Notes: generated by a model not told the origin, from the sequence alone. 64,000 nucleotides of DNA from Streptomyces sp. NBC_01224 (GCF_036002945.1 NZ_CP108529.1:6815001-6879000); one strand, 5' to 3'. Positions 41,531 through 50,894 are shown, numbered from the stretch's first letter. Translations and numbers: made by a program.

Positions 41531-42886
41531 TCAGAGGTCGGAAGTGGGTGTCGCGGGTGCAGGTGTGCCGGCTGCGTCGGGCGCAACGGGCGCGGCCGGC
41601 CGGGCGAGCGCCCGGCGCAGTGCCAGTGCCGCCATCGGCAGCAGCAGACATGCTCCGACCGCGTTCAGCCAGCCGTAGCTCGCCCGGGCGACGATCACTC
41701 CGGCGATCGCACCGCCGATGCCCGCCGCCGTGTTCATGGTCAGGTCCGACAGACCCTGCACGGCGGCGCGGGCGGGCTGCGGTACGGAGTCGGTGAGCAG
41801 CGCCGAACCGGCGACCAGCCCGGCCGACCAGCCGAGCCCGAGCATGAACAGGCCTGCCGCCGTCTGACCGTGGCTGGAGCCCGCGGTGCCGGCCAGTAGT
41901 GCGGCGCAGGAGAGCAGCCCGACCGCCAGACCGATCACGGCGAGTCGGCCGAACCGGTCCGACAGCCAGCCCATCACCGGGGAGAACGCGTACATACCCG
42001 CGATGTGCCCGCTGATGACCAGGCCGATCAGCTGGAGTCCGGCGCCGTGATGGCCCAGATCGACCGGGGTCATCACCATGATCGAGACCATCGCGGTGTG
42101 CGAGACGGCCACCGTCACCAGCGCCAGTCGGGCCATCGCGGACGCCCGGACCGCTGCGACACCGGCACGCAGCGAACGGCCTGCGGGGGACTCGTTGTCC
42201 TGCGGCGCCAGCGCCCGCGCGGTGAGCAGCGGGTCCGGTCGCAGCAGCACCCCGACCACCACGGCGGCCAGCAGGAAGATCCCGGCCGCGAAGAAGAATG
42301 GGCCCGCCTTCTCCGATATCGCGGTGCCGCGGAAGACATGCCCCACCGGGGCCGCGATGTTCGGCCCCAGAACCGAACCAATCGTCGTGGCCCAGATGAC
42401 AGTGGAGATCGCCCGGCCGCGCCGGTCGGGCTCGACCAGGTCCGCGGCGGCGAACCGGGCCTGCAGGTTGGCCGAGGAACCGGCACCGAACCCGGCCATG
42501 CCGAGCAGCAGCAGCGGGAAGCTCTCCACGACGGTGGCCAGCACCACGAGCCCCGCGCCGAGCGCGCCGATCAGATACGCCAGGACGAGACCGGGGCGTC
42601 GGCCGCGCGAGGTCATCAGCGCGGCCAGCGGCAGCGAGAGCAGCGCGGTACCCGTCACCGACGCGGTCGGGGCCAGACCGGACAGCGCCTCGGAGCCGCT
42701 CACCTCCGTGGCCAGGACTGGGGCCAGGGCGATACCGATGGGGACGCCGAGGCCGCCGAGTATCTGGCTGGCTATGAGCACCGCGGACGTTCTGCGCCGC
42801 AATCCGGGCAGCTCGGCCGCGGTCACCCGGCCGGCGGGGTGGCCGGGCCCGGTGAGGGTGTCAGGTGCATCGGGGGTGTTGGTCAC
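41531..42886 (-). CDS. Major facilitator superfamily transporter
   Basis: 451 residues from GTG 42886, with 12 predicted membrane helices. TSRGRRPGLVLAYLIGALGA carries the loop 2-3 motif (usually GxxxDRxGRR) in the form MTSRGRRPG, and WLSDRFGRLAVIGLAVGL is the repeat copy between helices 8 and 9. The family is the proton-driven exporter type; substrate unknown. The start is uncertain; ATG 42940 would give a longer N terminus without hydrophobicity. Confidence 0.88.
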   Translation of the reverse strand: MTNTPDAPDTLTGPGHPAGRVTAAELPGLRRRTSAVLIASQILGGLGVPIGIALAPVLATEVSGSEALSGLAPTASVTGTALLSLPLAALMTSRGRRPGLVLAYLIGALGAGLVVLATVVESFPLLLLGMAGFGAGSSANLQARFAAADLVEPDRRGRAISTVIWATTIGSVLGPNIAAPVGHVFRGTAISEKAGPFFFAAGIFLLAAVVVGVLLRPDPLLTARALAPQDNESPAGRSLRAGVAAVRASAMARLALVTVAVSHTAMVSIMVMTPVDLGHHGAGLQLIGLVISGHIAGMYAFSPVMGWLSDRFGRLAVIGLAVGLLSCAALLAGTAGSSHGQTAAGLFMLGLGWSAGLVAGSALLTDSVPQPARAAVQGLSDLTMNTAAGIGGAIAGVIVARASYGWLNAVGACLLLPMAALALRRALARPAAPVAPDAAGTPAPATPTSDL

Positions 42887-42994
42887 TGGCGCAGTGTGCC
42901 AGCCCGTTCCCAGGTACGAAACCGGGTTCCGTCCGGACACGGACCGCGCACGGACCCGGTGCCCCGGCGCGGGGAGTCGGTCTCCGCGACCGAC

Positions 42995-43537
42995 TCAGAA
43001 CAGCGGCTGGGGCAGCACGCCCTCCAGAGCCAGCAGCTTCCGCTTGGTTTCGAGGCCACCGCCGAACCCGCCGAGTCCGCCGTCGCTCTCCACCACCCGA
43101 TGGCATGGCACCACCACCGGCAGCGGATTGGCCCCCATGGCAGCCCCGACCGCCTGAGCCGCCCCCGGCTGCCCCACACACTCGGCGAGGTCCCCGTATC
43201 CGACGACCGCCCCGTACGGCACCCCGGCCGCCAGCTCGCGGAGCACCTGGCGGTTGAAGCCGGAGGTCAGCGACCAGTCCAGGTCGAGCGAGAACTCCCT
43301 CAACGAGCCCGCGAAATACGCCGCGAGCTGACGTATCGGCTCGGCGAGCCGTGCGGAGCCGGGATTCTCCACCGGCTCCGCACCGAGTCGCGACCGCAAC
43401 TGCCCGACCGCCTTCTCCCGCACCTCGGGACCGGCGTGGAAGACCACGCTCACCAGTCCCGCGTCGGTCGCGGCAAGCAGCAGCGGGCCGATGTCGCTCT
43501 CGACGACGGCCCACTCGACAACCCCGTTGCTGTTCAT
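42995..43537 (-). CDS. ogt: Methylated-DNA--protein-cysteine methyltransferase
   Basis: 180 residues from ATG 43537, 7 nt after a PafBC-type -10 box (leaderless). Suicide repair enzyme that takes methyl groups from O6-alkylguanine. The active site is PVVVPCHRVVESDGGLGGFG (Cys about residue 146) with the helix-turn-helix FNRQVLRELAAGVPYGAVVG before it. The MFS gene downstream on the same strand starts about 110 nt after its stop. Confidence 0.93.
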   Translation of the reverse strand: MNSNGVVEWAVVESDIGPLLLAATDAGLVSVVFHAGPEVREKAVGQLRSRLGAEPVENPGSARLAEPIRQLAAYFAGSLREFSLDLDWSLTSGFNRQVLRELAAGVPYGAVVGYGDLAECVGQPGAAQAVGAAMGANPLPVVVPCHRVVESDGGLGGFGGGLETKRKLLALEGVLPQPLF

Positions 43538-43544
43538 GGGAACC

Positions 43545-43567
43545 ACCGTACGACCGGCCACTGACAA
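43545..43567 (-). promoter_or_regulatory. RecA-NDp/PafBC-type DNA-damage promoter of ogt
   Basis: On the minus strand TTGTCAGTGG (43567-43558), 7 nt, TACGGT (43550-43545), then ATG after 7 nt. The upstream box and the -10 box are identical to those of uvrB. Confidence 0.82.
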
Positions 43568-43597
43568 CGGGCCGCGAATACGGGGGCGGCCGAGCTG

Positions 43598-44548
43598 TCA
43601 GCTTGTGGCCTTGCGCACCACATCGGGGGTGTTGGTGATGATCCCGTCGACGCCGAAGCCCGCCGTCTTCGCCGCGGTCGCCGCGTCGTTGACCGTCCAG
43701 GTGTTGACCCGGAGCTTCTTGCCGTGTGCGCCCTTCAGCGCATGCACCGCCGTCACGTAGTCGGCGGAGATCGACGTGTACGAGGGGTTGATCTGGTCGG
43801 TGAACGCTGCGTACGAGGGCAGATCGGCCACTGCGGGGGTGCCGAGGAAGCCGGTCGTGACGTCCGGACGCTGCTGGTGCACCTTCTTCACACTGTCCGC
43901 GCCGAAGCTCTGGATGACGAGCCTGTTCTTGACGTGGTTGCGGTCGAGCCACCCCTTCCGGCTCAGTACCCGCAGGGTCTCCTTCTCGATGCCCGGGTAG
44001 ATCTCCGGGCTCTTGATCTCCAGCAGCAGCTTCTGGTGGTTTCGCTCGATCCGGTCCAGGTACTGCTTGAGGGTGGGCACCCGGGTTCCGGCGAACTGCG
44101 GACCGAACCAGCTGCCCGCGTCCAGCCGGGCGATCTCGGCGGCCGTGAAGTCCTTGACCGCCCACGGGGCACGGTCCGGGAAGACCTCCTCGACGTCGGT
44201 GGTCCGCTTCAGGTCGGTGTCGTGCACGACCACCAGCACACCGTCCTTGGTGAACTGGACGTCGTTCTCCACCCAGTCGAAGCCGAGTGCGTCGGCCTTG
44301 TCGACGGCGGCCAGGGTGTTCTCCGGCGCATAGGCCGAAGCGCCCCGGTGGGCGATGACGAGGGGGGCGCCCGGCTTCGCGTCAGCGGTCCGGGCGCTCA
44401 CGGTCCGGATGCTCGTGCTTGTGCTCGTGTGCCCGGTCGCGGCCGTGCCCCTGCCCGTGGTCTGCGTATCGGCGGTCGACATCAGCAACGCGCCGGCACC
44501 CACGAGGGCGGCGGCAGCGACGGCGGCGGTTGCGGTGCGTGCGTACAC
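43598..44548 (-). CDS. Secreted glycerophosphodiester phosphodiesterase
   Basis: 316 residues from GTG 44548 (AAGGAG site 6 nt upstream). Signal peptide (about residues 1-25). The GDPD barrel begins APLVIAHRGASAYAPENTLA with the catalytic HRG...E set, then DWVENDVQFTKDGVLVVVHD with ExD...HD, and ends INTWTVND-like (RVNTWTVNDAATAAKTAGFG). It releases glycerol 3-phosphate from phospholipid head groups or teichoic acids outside the cell, giving phosphate and carbon. Metal is probably Ca2+ or Mg2+. Confidence 0.9.
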   Translation of the reverse strand: MYARTATAAVAAAALVGAGALLMSTADTQTTGRGTAATGHTSTSTSIRTVSARTADAKPGAPLVIAHRGASAYAPENTLAAVDKADALGFDWVENDVQFTKDGVLVVVHDTDLKRTTDVEEVFPDRAPWAVKDFTAAEIARLDAGSWFGPQFAGTRVPTLKQYLDRIERNHQKLLLEIKSPEIYPGIEKETLRVLSRKGWLDRNHVKNRLVIQSFGADSVKKVHQQRPDVTTGFLGTPAVADLPSYAAFTDQINPSYTSISADYVTAVHALKGAHGKKLRVNTWTVNDAATAAKTAGFGVDGIITNTPDVVRKATS

Positions 44549-44763
44549 GTGTACTCCTTGCGTCAGAGTTACGGACGGGCCGAGAGTGGCAGCCGCCCCC
44601 CAACGAGGGACAGGCGAAGGATGGCCACAACGTGAACGCCGCTCTTGAGACCGGGTCACGGGCCGATTTCCATGTCGATAAAATGCTGCTCTTCTGTTTG
44701 TCTGCCGGGCCTCGCGTCTTAGGGTCACCCCCGAACCCGGGCTTCCGCGAAGGGCGTACGAGC

Positions 44764-45651
44764 ATGCAGGGCACGATCGACGGTTTCAGCTACGGAGCGG
44801 TGACGCCAGTCGCGGCCTTCCTCATGGCCTGCCTCGGTGCGGCCCTCGGGCTGCGCTGCACGACCCGTTCGCTGCGCACCGAGCGTTCCTTCAAAGCCGG
44901 CTGGCTGGCCCTCGGCGCGACCTCCATAGGTTCCGGCATCTGGACGATGCACTTCATCGCGATGATCGGCTTCTCCGTCGAAGGGGTGACCATCAGCTAC
45001 GACAAGCCGATCACCTTCGCCAGCCTCGCCGTCGCGATCGGCATGGTCGCCATCGGCATCTTCATCGTCGGGTACCGGGGCGCCACCCGTATGGCAATGG
45101 TGACGGGCGGCACCATCACCGGGCTGGGTGTGGCCACCATGCACTACTTGGGCATGGCCGGAATGCGTCTTGAGGGACAGTTCGAGTACGAAACGATCAC
45201 CGTGGCCCTCTCCGTCGTCATAGCCGTGGTGGCCGCCACGACCGCACTCTGGGCGGCCGTCTCCATCCATGGTTTCCTGCCCAGCCTCGGCGCCAGCGTC
45301 GTGATGGGCGTCGCGGTGAGCGGCATGCACTACACGGGCATGGCCGCGCTGAACGTCCATCTGCACCCCGGCGCCCTCGCCGACCCGGCCTCGGCCGACG
45401 GGCGGACCGCCCCTCTCCTGCCACTGCTGATCGGCCCGGGCTGCTTCCTGCTCCTTGCCGCGGTGGTCGTGATGTTCGACCCCCTGATGGTGATGGGCAC
45501 CCCGGACTGGGACGACCCCAGGGCCATGAACGGGGCCGGACGGCCCCTTGGAATCCCGGCCCAGCGGCAGGTCCCGCGGTTCGGAACACATGCCGACCCG
45601 GCGTCGTTCCACTCGCGGCCGCACGATCCCGCGCCGCCGGGAGAATGGTGA
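44764..45651 (+). CDS. MHYT-domain integral membrane sensor
   Basis: 295 residues, seven membrane helices with the triple MHYT repeat: WTMHFIAM (about residue 60), ATMHYLGM (about 124) and SGMHYTGM (about 188). The conserved Met and His residues are proposed to bind copper and sense O2, CO or NO. Unlike many members, it carries no attached GGDEF, EAL or kinase domain; the last 55 residues are a hydrophilic tail. Partner unknown. ATG 44764 has GAAGGG upstream. Confidence 0.88.
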   Translation: MQGTIDGFSYGAVTPVAAFLMACLGAALGLRCTTRSLRTERSFKAGWLALGATSIGSGIWTMHFIAMIGFSVEGVTISYDKPITFASLAVAIGMVAIGIFIVGYRGATRMAMVTGGTITGLGVATMHYLGMAGMRLEGQFEYETITVALSVVIAVVAATTALWAAVSIHGFLPSLGASVVMGVAVSGMHYTGMAALNVHLHPGALADPASADGRTAPLLPLLIGPGCFLLLAAVVVMFDPLMVMGTPDWDDPRAMNGAGRPLGIPAQRQVPRFGTHADPASFHSRPHDPAPPGEW

Positions 45652-45684
45652 CCTCGGCCCGGCACTGCGGCTGACCCGGCCCGG

Positions 45685-45707
45685 TTGTCAGTGGTGGGTC
45701 GTACGGT
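45685..45707 (+). promoter_or_regulatory. RecA-NDp/PafBC-type DNA-damage promoter of uvrB
   Basis: TTGTCAGTGG (45685-45694), 7 nt, TACGGT (45702-45707), ATG 6 nt later; leaderless. Confidence 0.85.
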
Positions 45708-45713
45708 GGTTGC

Positions 45714-47834
45714 ATGCGGCCCGTTTCGAAGATCGAACGTTCGGTGGCGCCTTTCGAGGTCGTCAGTCCCTTCCAGCCCAGCGGCGACCAGCCCGCGGCC
45801 ATCGCCGAGCTGGAGCGGCGCATCCGTGCGGATGAGAAGGATGTCGTCCTGCTCGGCGCGACCGGCACCGGCAAGTCGGCGACCACCGCCTGGATGATCG
45901 AGAAACTGCAGCGCCCCACCCTCGTGATGGCGCCGAACAAAACCCTCGCGGCCCAGCTGGCGAACGAGTTCCGCGAGCTGCTGCCCAACAACGCCGTCGA
46001 GTACTTCGTCTCCTACTACGACTACTACCAGCCCGAGGCGTACGTCCCGCAGTCGGACACCTACATCGAGAAGGACTCCTCGATCAACGAGGAGGTCGAG
46101 CGGCTGCGCCACTCCGCGACGAATTCGCTGCTCACCCGGCGCGATGTCGTCGTGGTCGCCTCCGTCTCCTGCATCTACGGCCTCGGTACGCCCCAGGAGT
46201 ACGTGGACCGGATGGTCCAGCTCAAGGTCGGCGACGAGATCGACCGCGACCAGCTGCTGCGCCGCTTCGTCGAGATCCAGTACAGCCGCAACGACCTGGC
46301 GTTCACCCGCGGCACCTTCCGCGTCCGCGGCGACACCATCGAGATCTTCCCGGTCTACGAGGAGCTCGCCGTCCGAATCGAGATGTTCGGCGACGAGATC
46401 GAGGCGCTCTCCACCCTTCACCCGCTCACCGGCGAGGTCATCAGCGAGGACCAGTCCCTCCACGTCTTCCCGGCCAGCCACTACGTCGCAGGCCCCGAGC
46501 GCATGGAGAAGGCGGTCAACGGCATCGAGCAGGAGCTGGAACAGCGCCTCGCCGAGCTGGAGAAGCAGGGCAAGATGCTGGAGGCCCAGCGGCTGCGGAT
46601 GCGCACCACGTACGACATCGAGATGCTCCGGCAGATCGGCACCTGCTCCGGCGTCGAGAACTACTCGATGCACTTCGACGGCCGCTCACCCGGCACCGCC
46701 CCCAACACCCTCCTCGACTACTTTCCCGAGGACTTCCTCCTCGTCCTCGACGAGTCGCATGTCACCGTGCCGCAGATCGGCGCCATGTACGAGGGCGACG
46801 CCTCCCGCAAGCGAACCCTCGTCGACCACGGATTCCGGCTCCCCTCCGCGCTCGACAACCGCCCGCTGAAGTGGGAGGAGTTCCTGAACCGGATCAACCA
46901 GACCGTCTATCTCTCCGCCACACCCGGGAAGTACGAGCTCTCCAGGGGCGACGGCTTCGTGGAGCAGATCATCCGCCCCACCGGCCTCGTCGACCCGGAG
47001 GTCGTCGTCAAGCCCACCGAGGGCCAGATCGACGACCTGGTGCACGAGATCCGCACGCGCGCCGAGAAGGACGAGCGGGTCCTGGTCACCACCCTCACCA
47101 AGAAGATGGCCGAGGACCTCACCGACTACTTCCTGGAGCTCGGCATCCAGGTCCGCTATCTGCACAGCGACGTCGACACCCTGCGCCGCATCGAGCTGCT
47201 GCGTGAGCTGCGCTCCGGTGAGTACGACGTACTGGTCGGCATCAACCTCCTGCGCGAGGGCCTCGACCTGCCCGAGGTGTCGCTGGTCGCCATCCTCGAC
47301 GCGGACAAGCAGGGCTTTCTGCGCTCGGGGACGTCCCTGATCCAGACCATCGGGCGCGCCGCCCGTAACGTGTCGGGGCAGGTCCATATGTACGCGGACA
47401 AGATCACCCCGGCGATGGCGCAGGCCATCGACGAGACCAATCGGCGTCGCGAGAAGCAGATCGCCTACAACACCGAGCGCGGCCTCGACCCGCAGCCGCT
47501 GCGCAAGAAGATCAACGACATCGTTGCGACGATCGCCCGCGAGGAGGTCGACACCGAGCAGCTGCTCGGCACCGGCTACCGCCAGACGAAGGGTGCCAAG
47601 GCTCCCGTTCCCACGCTGGGCGTCAAGACGGCAGGCTCCAAGAAGGCCGGGGGCAACGGCGCGGTGGTCACCGACCGGCCCGCCACCGAACTGGCCGGAA
47701 TCATCGAGGAGATGACCGACCGGATGCGGGCAGCCGCCGCTGACCTGCAGTTCGAGGTGGCGGCCCGACTGCGTGACGAGGTCGGTGAGTTGAAGAAGGA
47801 GTTGCGTCAGATGCGGGAGGCGGGCCTCGCCTGA
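45714..47834 (+). CDS. uvrB: Excinuclease ABC subunit B
   Basis: 706 residues. It verifies DNA damage after loading by UvrA and recruits UvrC. Walker A GATGTGKSATTAWM (about 44-57), the beta-hairpin YYDYYQPEAYVPQSDTYIEK (about 97-116), motif II DESHVTVPQIGAMYEGD, motif V LREGLDLPEVSLV, motif VI QTIGRAARNVSG, and the C-terminal UVR coiled coil LQFEVAARLRDEVGELKKEL. The insert between the helicase part and UVR (about 620-660) is poorly conserved. Confidence 0.98.
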   Translation: MRPVSKIERSVAPFEVVSPFQPSGDQPAAIAELERRIRADEKDVVLLGATGTGKSATTAWMIEKLQRPTLVMAPNKTLAAQLANEFRELLPNNAVEYFVSYYDYYQPEAYVPQSDTYIEKDSSINEEVERLRHSATNSLLTRRDVVVVASVSCIYGLGTPQEYVDRMVQLKVGDEIDRDQLLRRFVEIQYSRNDLAFTRGTFRVRGDTIEIFPVYEELAVRIEMFGDEIEALSTLHPLTGEVISEDQSLHVFPASHYVAGPERMEKAVNGIEQELEQRLAELEKQGKMLEAQRLRMRTTYDIEMLRQIGTCSGVENYSMHFDGRSPGTAPNTLLDYFPEDFLLVLDESHVTVPQIGAMYEGDASRKRTLVDHGFRLPSALDNRPLKWEEFLNRINQTVYLSATPGKYELSRGDGFVEQIIRPTGLVDPEVVVKPTEGQIDDLVHEIRTRAEKDERVLVTTLTKKMAEDLTDYFLELGIQVRYLHSDVDTLRRIELLRELRSGEYDVLVGINLLREGLDLPEVSLVAILDADKQGFLRSGTSLIQTIGRAARNVSGQVHMYADKITPAMAQAIDETNRRREKQIAYNTERGLDPQPLRKKINDIVATIAREEVDTEQLLGTGYRQTKGAKAPVPTLGVKTAGSKKAGGNGAVVTDRPATELAGIIEEMTDRMRAAAADLQFEVAARLRDEVGELKKELRQMREAGLA

Positions 47835-47965
47835 CCCCGTCGCGCCTGGTGTGTTGCAGGACCGACACAAAAACGCCCCAAGCGGCCACACGCTCGGTGT
47901 GACTGCGTAGGGTGCTGGAAAACCGCGCACGGACGGTGGCGGGGCAAGCGGAGAGGGGACAGCGC

Positions 47966-48544
47966 GTGACGGTCAATATGACCAAGGGTCAGGCCATCAG
48001 CCTGCAGAAGAGCGACGGGGGGACCCTGACCGCGGTGCGGATGGGGCTCGGCTGGCAGGCGGCGCCGCGCCGCGGTCTGTTCGGTTCACGTACGAGGGAG
48101 ATCGACCTCGATGCTTCGGCGGTGCTGTTCGCCGACAAGCAGCCGGTCGACGTGGTCTTCTTCCGTCACCTCGTCAGTGACGACGGCTCGGTCCAGCACA
48201 CTGGGGACAACCTGGTCGGCGGCGCCGGTTCGGGCGGCGACGACGAGGCGATCCTCGTCGATCTGCAGCGGGTGCCGGTCCACATCGACCAGATCGTCTT
48301 CACGGTGAACTCCTTCACCGGCCAGACGTTCCAGGAGGTGCAGAACGCCTTCTGCCGCATCGTCGACGAGACCAACGGCCAGGAGCTCGCCCGCTACACG
48401 CTGGACGGCGGCGGGCAGTACACGGCCCAGATCATGGCGAAGGTGCACCGTTCGGGGAACGGGTGGCAGATGACCGCCCTCGGCAACCCGGCCAACGGCC
48501 GCACCTTCCAGGACCTGATGCCGGCGATCCTGCCGCACCTGTAG
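47966..48544 (+). CDS. TerD-family stress protein
   Basis: 192 residues from GTG 47966 (GAGAGGGGAC upstream). The TerD fold binds Ca2+ and is linked to tellurite resistance and stress. Landmarks: MTKGQAISLQKSDGGTLTAV, EIDLDASAVLFADKQPVDVV and DDEAILVDLQRVPVHIDQIV. An acidic Ca2+-binding set is suggested by GSGGDDEAI. The gene is the first of two TerD proteins before TerC. Confidence 0.9.
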   Translation: MTVNMTKGQAISLQKSDGGTLTAVRMGLGWQAAPRRGLFGSRTREIDLDASAVLFADKQPVDVVFFRHLVSDDGSVQHTGDNLVGGAGSGGDDEAILVDLQRVPVHIDQIVFTVNSFTGQTFQEVQNAFCRIVDETNGQELARYTLDGGGQYTAQIMAKVHRSGNGWQMTALGNPANGRTFQDLMPAILPHL

Positions 48545-48578
48545 GCACGGCCGGACCAGCCGGTCGACATCGGTACGC

Positions 48579-48612
48579 GCAGCTCCCGGAGGCATCGGCC
48601 GCCGGGAGCTGC
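48579..48612 (+). terminator. Terminator between the two terD genes
   Basis: 11-bp perfect stem GCAGCTCCCGG (48579-48589) with CCGGGAGCTGC (48602-48612), 12-nt loop. Confidence 0.75.
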
Positions 48613-48677
48613 ACCACATCGCGCCGCACCGCACGACACCGCACCACGCAGCGGCAACTCATCGAGGGGACAGGGCA

Positions 48678-50630
48678 ATGACGGCCGAGCTGGTCCGGGG
48701 GCAGAACCACACCTTGCCCCAGACCCGTCTGGAGATCCGGGTATCGGCCGGCACACCCGTCGTGGCCGGTGCCACGCTCGGCGACGAGGACGGCACCGTG
48801 CACGGCACCGAGTGGGTCGCCCACCCGGGATCGCCACAGCTGCCCGGGCTCGAGGTGTCCGGACAGGCCGCCGCCGAACACCGGCTCGCCGTGGACCTCG
48901 ACGCCCTGCCGGCTTCGGTGCACCGGGTCACCGTGCTGCTGGCCCTGCCCACAGGCGTCGGCGGACCGGTCCGGTTCGGCGCGGTCGCCTCACCGTTCGT
49001 CGCCGTCACCGGGCTCGAAGGCAGCGAGATCGCCACCTTCACCCTCACCGGCCTGGACAGCGAGTCCGCCGTCGCAGCCCTGGAGCTCTACCGCCGCCAG
49101 GGTGCCTGGAAGGTCCGCGCCGTCGGTCAGGGTTACGCGGGCGGCCTCGCCGCCATGCTCGCCGACCAGGGCCTGACGCAGGCGGCCGAGCTGGCCCACT
49201 CGATCCAGGACGCCGTCGCCCGCGCGATGGCCCGCTCGGTCGCACCGCCCCCGCCGCGCACCCCGGACGGTGACCGGGTCGGTCACGGCACGGGCCCCGT
49301 ACCGCCCTCGGACGGCCGCCGACCTCCCGTCGCACCGCCGACGGCCACCCAGCCCCCCGAGCCGCTTGCCGAGCCCACCACCCCGCCGTCCGCGGCCACG
49401 ACGGGCGGCCCCATCAACTACGCCCACCCGCGCCGCCAGGCATCCGCACCCCCGCCACCCCCTCCCACCGCCCCGCCCGCCGAGCCGGGCCACGCCGCCC
49501 GGCCCGTCGCCGGGGACGCGACCGGCTGGTCCATGGAGGAGCGCCTCTACAACCAGATATGGGGCATGTTCGAGGACCTGGCCCGCACCACCGCCGCGTA
49601 CCGCAGCGCCGTCGACTTCGCAGAGTCCCGCATGGACCAGGAGCTCGACCGGACCCTGTCCGACCCGCGAAACCGGATCGGCGGCGCCGGCGACCGGGCC
49701 CGCGAACAGGCCCGTACCAAGCGCGACGAGCTGACCGCCCGGGCCCGCGAGGTCCTCGATCGCGACCTCGCCCAGCTCGCCGCCGAGTCCGCCGTCGTGG
49801 AACCCGCGCTCCCCGCCGCGTACGCGGGATGGGACAACCCCGTCTGGCACGCCTACCGCGTCCCGATGGAGATCCCGATGGCGCTGCGCATCGGCGACCT
49901 CCATCTGCCCGAGAGCCCCGACCTGCGAATCCCGCTACTGGTCCGGCTCCCTCTGGAGCGCGGGATCTGGGTCGACAGCGGCCGTACGGCCTCCGAGGCC
50001 GCAGCCCTGATGGACACCGCCCAACTGCGCCGCCTGGCCATGGAGAACGCGGTCGCGCACGCGGCCCGGCTGCTGGCCGTCTATCCGGCCGACGAGTTCT
50101 CCGTCCATGTCATCGACCCCGCGGGCTCGGCGGCCGGAGCGCTCGCCCCTCTGGTCGATTCCGGGGCCCTCGCGGGGCCGTCCGCCGCCGGAGCCGGGGG
50201 AGTGGCCTCGGTCCTCGCACAACTCACCCGGCGTGTCGACCTGGTGCAGATGGCGATCCGGGCCGGCGCCGCCGATTCGCTTCCGCCGGACCTCGACACA
50301 GGCGAACAGCTGCTGATCGTCAACGACTTCCCGCACGGCTTCGACGACCGGGCCGTCACCCAGCTGCGCTACCTCGCAGACGAGGGGCCCTCGGTCGGCG
50401 TCCATCTGCTGATGGTCGCGGACCGCGAGGACGCCGGCGCGTACGGGCCGGTGCTCGACCCGCTGTGGCGCTCGCTGCTCAGGATCACCCCGGTCGCCGA
50501 CGACCACCTGGCCGATCCCTGGGTGGGCCACGCCTGGACGTACGAGCCGCTGAGGATGCCGCCTGGCAGTCGGGTCCTTGAGCAGGTGCTCGCCAGGGTG
50601 GCCGCGGCCCGCCACCCCCGGCGCCCCTGA
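48678..50630 (+). CDS. TerD-domain protein with Pro-rich linker and FtsK-like C-terminal region
   Basis: 650 residues. TerD-like domain at about 1-175 (RLEIRVSAGTPVVAGATLGD, ATFTLTGLDSESAVAALELY). Pro/Ala-rich linker to about 285. A helical segment (RTTAAYRSAVDFAESRMDQE) precedes a C-terminal domain (about 400-650) with IPLLVRLPLERGIWVDSG and GEQLLIVNDFPHGFDDRAVT, which resembles the FtsK/SpoIIIE-type fold as found fused to TerD but has no Walker A GKS/T. ATP binding is therefore unlikely without a partner. ATG 48678 has GAGGGGACAGG upstream. Confidence 0.85.
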   Translation: MTAELVRGQNHTLPQTRLEIRVSAGTPVVAGATLGDEDGTVHGTEWVAHPGSPQLPGLEVSGQAAAEHRLAVDLDALPASVHRVTVLLALPTGVGGPVRFGAVASPFVAVTGLEGSEIATFTLTGLDSESAVAALELYRRQGAWKVRAVGQGYAGGLAAMLADQGLTQAAELAHSIQDAVARAMARSVAPPPPRTPDGDRVGHGTGPVPPSDGRRPPVAPPTATQPPEPLAEPTTPPSAATTGGPINYAHPRRQASAPPPPPPTAPPAEPGHAARPVAGDATGWSMEERLYNQIWGMFEDLARTTAAYRSAVDFAESRMDQELDRTLSDPRNRIGGAGDRAREQARTKRDELTARAREVLDRDLAQLAAESAVVEPALPAAYAGWDNPVWHAYRVPMEIPMALRIGDLHLPESPDLRIPLLVRLPLERGIWVDSGRTASEAAALMDTAQLRRLAMENAVAHAARLLAVYPADEFSVHVIDPAGSAAGALAPLVDSGALAGPSAAGAGGVASVLAQLTRRVDLVQMAIRAGAADSLPPDLDTGEQLLIVNDFPHGFDDRAVTQLRYLADEGPSVGVHLLMVADREDAGAYGPVLDPLWRSLLRITPVADDHLADPWVGHAWTYEPLRMPPGSRVLEQVLARVAAARHPRRP

Positions 50631-50700
50631 GCCCTGGAGCGGAGGCGACTACGTATCAACGCCCCTGACCTGCCCTTTTGGAAGATCTTTACCCTCCTCT

Positions 50701-50729
50701 TTACCTTTCCTTGGTGTTCCCTGTACTGT
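50701..50729 (+). promoter_or_regulatory. Candidate promoter of the terC riboswitch transcript
   Basis: TTACCT (50701-50706), 17 nt, TACTGT (50724-50729), with start expected near 50736, just before the riboswitch. The region just upstream is T/C-rich, unlike its neighbours. Confidence 0.45.
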
Positions 50730-50737
50730 TCTTTGGG

Positions 50738-50847
50738 CGGAGGGGAGTACTCCCATACGCGGCGTGCCCGTCAGTACGGACTGTGACCGGTCCCGGGGCG
50801 CCGGCCCGTGGTGCGCAGCCCGTGCGCCCGGGTGGAAGAGACCTCCG
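50738..50847 (+). promoter_or_regulatory. yybP-ykoY (Mn2+) riboswitch upstream of terC
   Basis: P1 pairs CGGAGG (50738-50743) with CCTCCG (50842-50847). The 5' conserved GGGGAGTAC (50742-50750) and the 3' conserved AAGAGACC (50836-50843) form the metal-binding junction seen in this class. The class senses Mn2+ and commonly controls TerC-like exporters, which fits the gene 48 nt further on. Confidence 0.8.
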
Positions 50848-50890
50848 GCAGCGACGACGCTGATCAGTAGCCGTAGCGAACTGCCGGAGG
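50842..50890 (+). promoter_or_regulatory. Anti-Shine-Dalgarno switch hairpin of the terC riboswitch
   Basis: CCTCCGGCA (50842-50850) is exactly complementary to TGCCGGAGG (50882-50890), which contains the terC ribosome site. The same CCTCCG is the P1 strand, so P1 and the blocking hairpin exclude each other. Confidence 0.68.
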
Positions 50891-50894
50891 CGCA

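Noticed and set aside
45734..45743. CGAACGTTCG inside the 5' end of uvrB as a LexA site
   Set aside because: The 4-nt spacer of the consensus is missing and it lies within coding sequence; the upstream PafBC-type promoter explains the start better.
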